From: Bdellovibrionales bacterium
Lineage (GTDB): Bacteria > Bdellovibrionota > Bdellovibrionia > Bdellovibrionales > JAGQZY01
Length of the DNA: 64,000 bases
Direction of reading: 5' to 3'
Assembly (NCBI GenBank): GCA_019750295.1
Contig: JAIEOS010000028.1
Span: 1-64,000 of the forward strand
The notes beneath the pieces were generated by a model, which did not search any database, was not told the origin of the DNA, and saw nothing but the letters and a program-made list of their open reading frames with translations. This document shows positions 62,497-64,000 of the stretch, in pieces. Position numbers and translations under genes: made by a program. The stretch's first letter is position 1. The number at the start of each line of letters is the position of its first letter.

Positions 62497-64000
62497 ATGC
62501 AATCGCTTCTCCAGCTCGTTTTAATCACCTGCGGCTTACTCTTCGCCGAAATCCACATGAGTGTCCTCTCCAATTATTGCTATTCAGATTACGTTAATTT
62601 TTTATCACCCATCGCAATCTTTGGCGGACTCGCCGTGGGTAATCTTGTGGGTCTCCACCCGCAAATATTTAAGCTTTCTCTCCGCTCGCAATGCTGGATC
62701 GTTTTCTTTCTACAAGCGATCACCTATCTCGGGCTCAAGTATGTCCCCCACTACCAAGTATGGCTGGCGTTACCTTTTATTGGCTACGGCGTACTAATGA
62801 CGTACTTGTTCTCAAAGTATTCACTCAAAGAACTTATAATAAGTCTGGGAATTTCTGGAATTATCGTCTCGCTGAGTTACAAATGGCTTTTAGAAATTTA
62901 TGCCGACACATCACCACTAGCAACTCTTCTTTTCCCGGTCTTAGCCGGGATTCTTGCTGATCGCCAGAATAAAATTTTTCATTGGATTCCCCATGGTGTT
63001 TTTATATTTATAATCTTGGGAATATTAAATTGGGACGTCCATCATCCACCCTCTATCATTAAAAAAAGATTCAAAGACGATGAGTTCTCGGTGGTGGTTA
63101 GCGAAAAAAAAGTGAATCCTCTATTTATTACCGAACTTTTTAAACGGCAGATCGGCCAGTATATATTTACGATCAACGGTAGTCGCTTTGGTTTGATTCC
63201 TGATTACGAAGAAACCCATTCTCGTTTGACAACGAAACAATTTAATCGACCTTATGACTTGCCTTATCTATTTACCCAGCCCGAGCGCGTCCTCGTTGTC
63301 GGCTCGGCGGAAGGTCGCAATGTGATCTCGGCACTGGCCAACGGAGTGAAAGACATTTGGGCACTAGATATTAACCCTGATGTATTTGAACTTTTTAGAA
63401 CGTCGCTCCCCGACGTCGGCCATCTCATTTACTTTCGACCGGAAGTCCAAATCGTCGTCGCCGAGGGCCGCTATTTTCTCGAACAGTGCCCGAGACGGTT
63501 TGATCTGATCACATTGCAGGGAGTACAAACTGGCTCTGCCGCGTCGACAACCTCGCCAGTGCTGATAGAGTCATTTCTGTTTACGCGGGAGGCGGTGAAA
63601 GCGGCTTGGGATTGTCTCACAGATGAAGGCCTCATCATGTACGATGAATATACCGGAAAGGGATTCAACTATTTGCCACAGATCATTGCTCAGCAAGCCA
63701 AAGACACTCTCAACTTGCCTGAAGAGCAAATTCTTTTATTAAGTTATAGCCATTCGGAAAGTGATCCGACATCACGAGCTGGAGAAATTAAAAATAGAAG
63801 CTCAGTTTTCATCAGTAAAAAGCCCCTGAGTGTCAGTGATGAGTCTAAGTCGCTGCTGGCAAAGAATGGTGTTTCGATCGAAGCGATGAACCCGCTTCAT
63901 CATGAAAGTTTGACAGACAATAATCCTCACTTTCGAGTCAAACGCTCGGTACTTGATCAACTCTCCTCTATATCGATGGTCTGTTTATTTCTTCTACTCG
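62497..64000 (+). CDS. Membrane-anchored spermidine-synthase-like protein (partial, 3' end outside)
   Basis: 501 residues in the window with no stop; the gene continues past 64000. The ATG at 62497 follows a weak GAGA. About residues 5-190 hold six or so membrane helices (F-L-S-P-I-A-I-F-G-G-L-A-V-G-N; L-W-L-A-L-P-F-I-G-Y). From about 260 comes a spermidine-synthase/SAM methyltransferase-like domain: V-L-V-V-G-S-A-E-G-R-N-V, then A-L-D-I-N-P-D-V-F near 290, and F-D-L-I-T-L-Q with the acidic switch replaced by L-Q-G. Known as the membrane SpeE-like family, common in predatory and aquatic bacteria. The substrate is unknown. Confidence 0.75.
   Translation, partial: MQSLLQLVLITCGLLFAEIHMSVLSNYCYSDYVNFLSPIAIFGGLAVGNLVGLHPQIFKLSLRSQCWIVFFLQAITYLGLKYVPHYQVWLALPFIGYGVLMTYLFSKYSLKELIISLGISGIIVSLSYKWLLEIYADTSPLATLLFPVLAGILADRQNKIFHWIPHGVFIFIILGILNWDVHHPPSIIKKRFKDDEFSVVVSEKKVNPLFITELFKRQIGQYIFTINGSRFGLIPDYEETHSRLTTKQFNRPYDLPYLFTQPERVLVVGSAEGRNVISALANGVKDIWALDINPDVFELFRTSLPDVGHLIYFRPEVQIVVAEGRYFLEQCPRRFDLITLQGVQTGSAASTTSPVLIESFLFTREAVKAAWDCLTDEGLIMYDEYTGKGFNYLPQIIAQQAKDTLNLPEEQILLLSYSHSESDPTSRAGEIKNRSSVFISKKPLSVSDESKSLLAKNGVSIEAMNPLHHESLTDNNPHFRVKRSVLDQLSSISMVCLFLLL

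Noticed and set aside
1-64000. CRISPR array, insertion sequence, prophage or attachment site
   Set aside because: No regularly spaced repeats, transposase or integrase motifs, or phage genes were seen in the window.

Overview
The window reads as a gene-dense chromosomal segment of a Gram-negative bacterium with moderate GC. It has lipid A/KDO chemistry (kdsA), a TonB-dependent receptor, ExbB/ExbD, an RND pump with a TolC-like partner, many signal-peptide beta-barrel proteins and lipoproteins, and a full classical menaquinone pathway. MotA/MotB, DivIVA, a Tad-type TadC, a DUF2799 lipoprotein and several FHA proteins together suggest a Bdellovibrionota-like (Bdellovibrio and relatives) or other former deltaproteobacterial genome. 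That placement is an inference from gene content, not a measured phylogeny. I see no phage, insertion sequence, CRISPR array, rRNA or tRNA.

Layout. 1-79: a perfect 38-bp inverted repeat. 88-9507: an iron region. It holds a ferritin-like gene with a clear promoter, then a leftward operon (iron-binding protein, imelysin lipoprotein, TonB receptor, membrane hydroxylase) diverging from a rightward operon (imelysin, dihaem oxidoreductase, duplicated-domain protein) across a Fur-like inverted repeat. 9678-10547: a secreted protein with a repeated GF motif. 10548-16303: a tightly overlapping leftward operon ung-aroB-aroA-aroKDE-aroC, in which the middle gene fuses shikimate kinase, type I dehydroquinase and shikimate dehydrogenase. 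The order aroB-aroA-aroK-aroD-aroE equals the domain order of the fungal AROM polypeptide. 16344-23322: DNA repair glycosylase, a possible ribosome-hibernation-like protein, DUF1820, a heptosyltransferase-type GT9, two small outer-membrane barrels, SodC, a hydrolase, small membrane proteins and a PlsC acyltransferase. 23380-25920: a transmembrane FHA-trypsin protease.

26532-33697: leftward menaquinone operon menF-D-H-B-A-C-E, diverging from DAHP synthase and menG/ubiE (33840-35355). DAHP synthase feeds the shikimate pathway, chorismate is drawn off by MenF, and MenG finishes the quinone, so the aro and men clusters form one metabolic chain. 36192-37780: motAB. 38032-41948: valS and an MFS exporter. 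42000-45790: DivIVA, two secreted proteins, proC and maf.

45820-52418: a rightward, overlapping six-gene operon: TadC, DUF192, three membrane proteins carrying four FHA domains, and a protein that looks like a PP2C phosphatase without its catalytic motif. This is the best candidate for an undescribed signalling/secretion module. 52460-57229: kdsA, a sulfatase-fold lipoprotein, exbB/exbD, a 54-residue small gene preceded by a sigma-54-type -24/-12 element, and a lipoprotein. 57239-61626: an RND pump with a TolC-type gene broken by one in-frame TAA and no adaptor gene beside it. 61700-62323: a Cys-rich four-repeat secreted protein. 62497-64000: a membrane-anchored spermidine-synthase-like gene that runs off the window.
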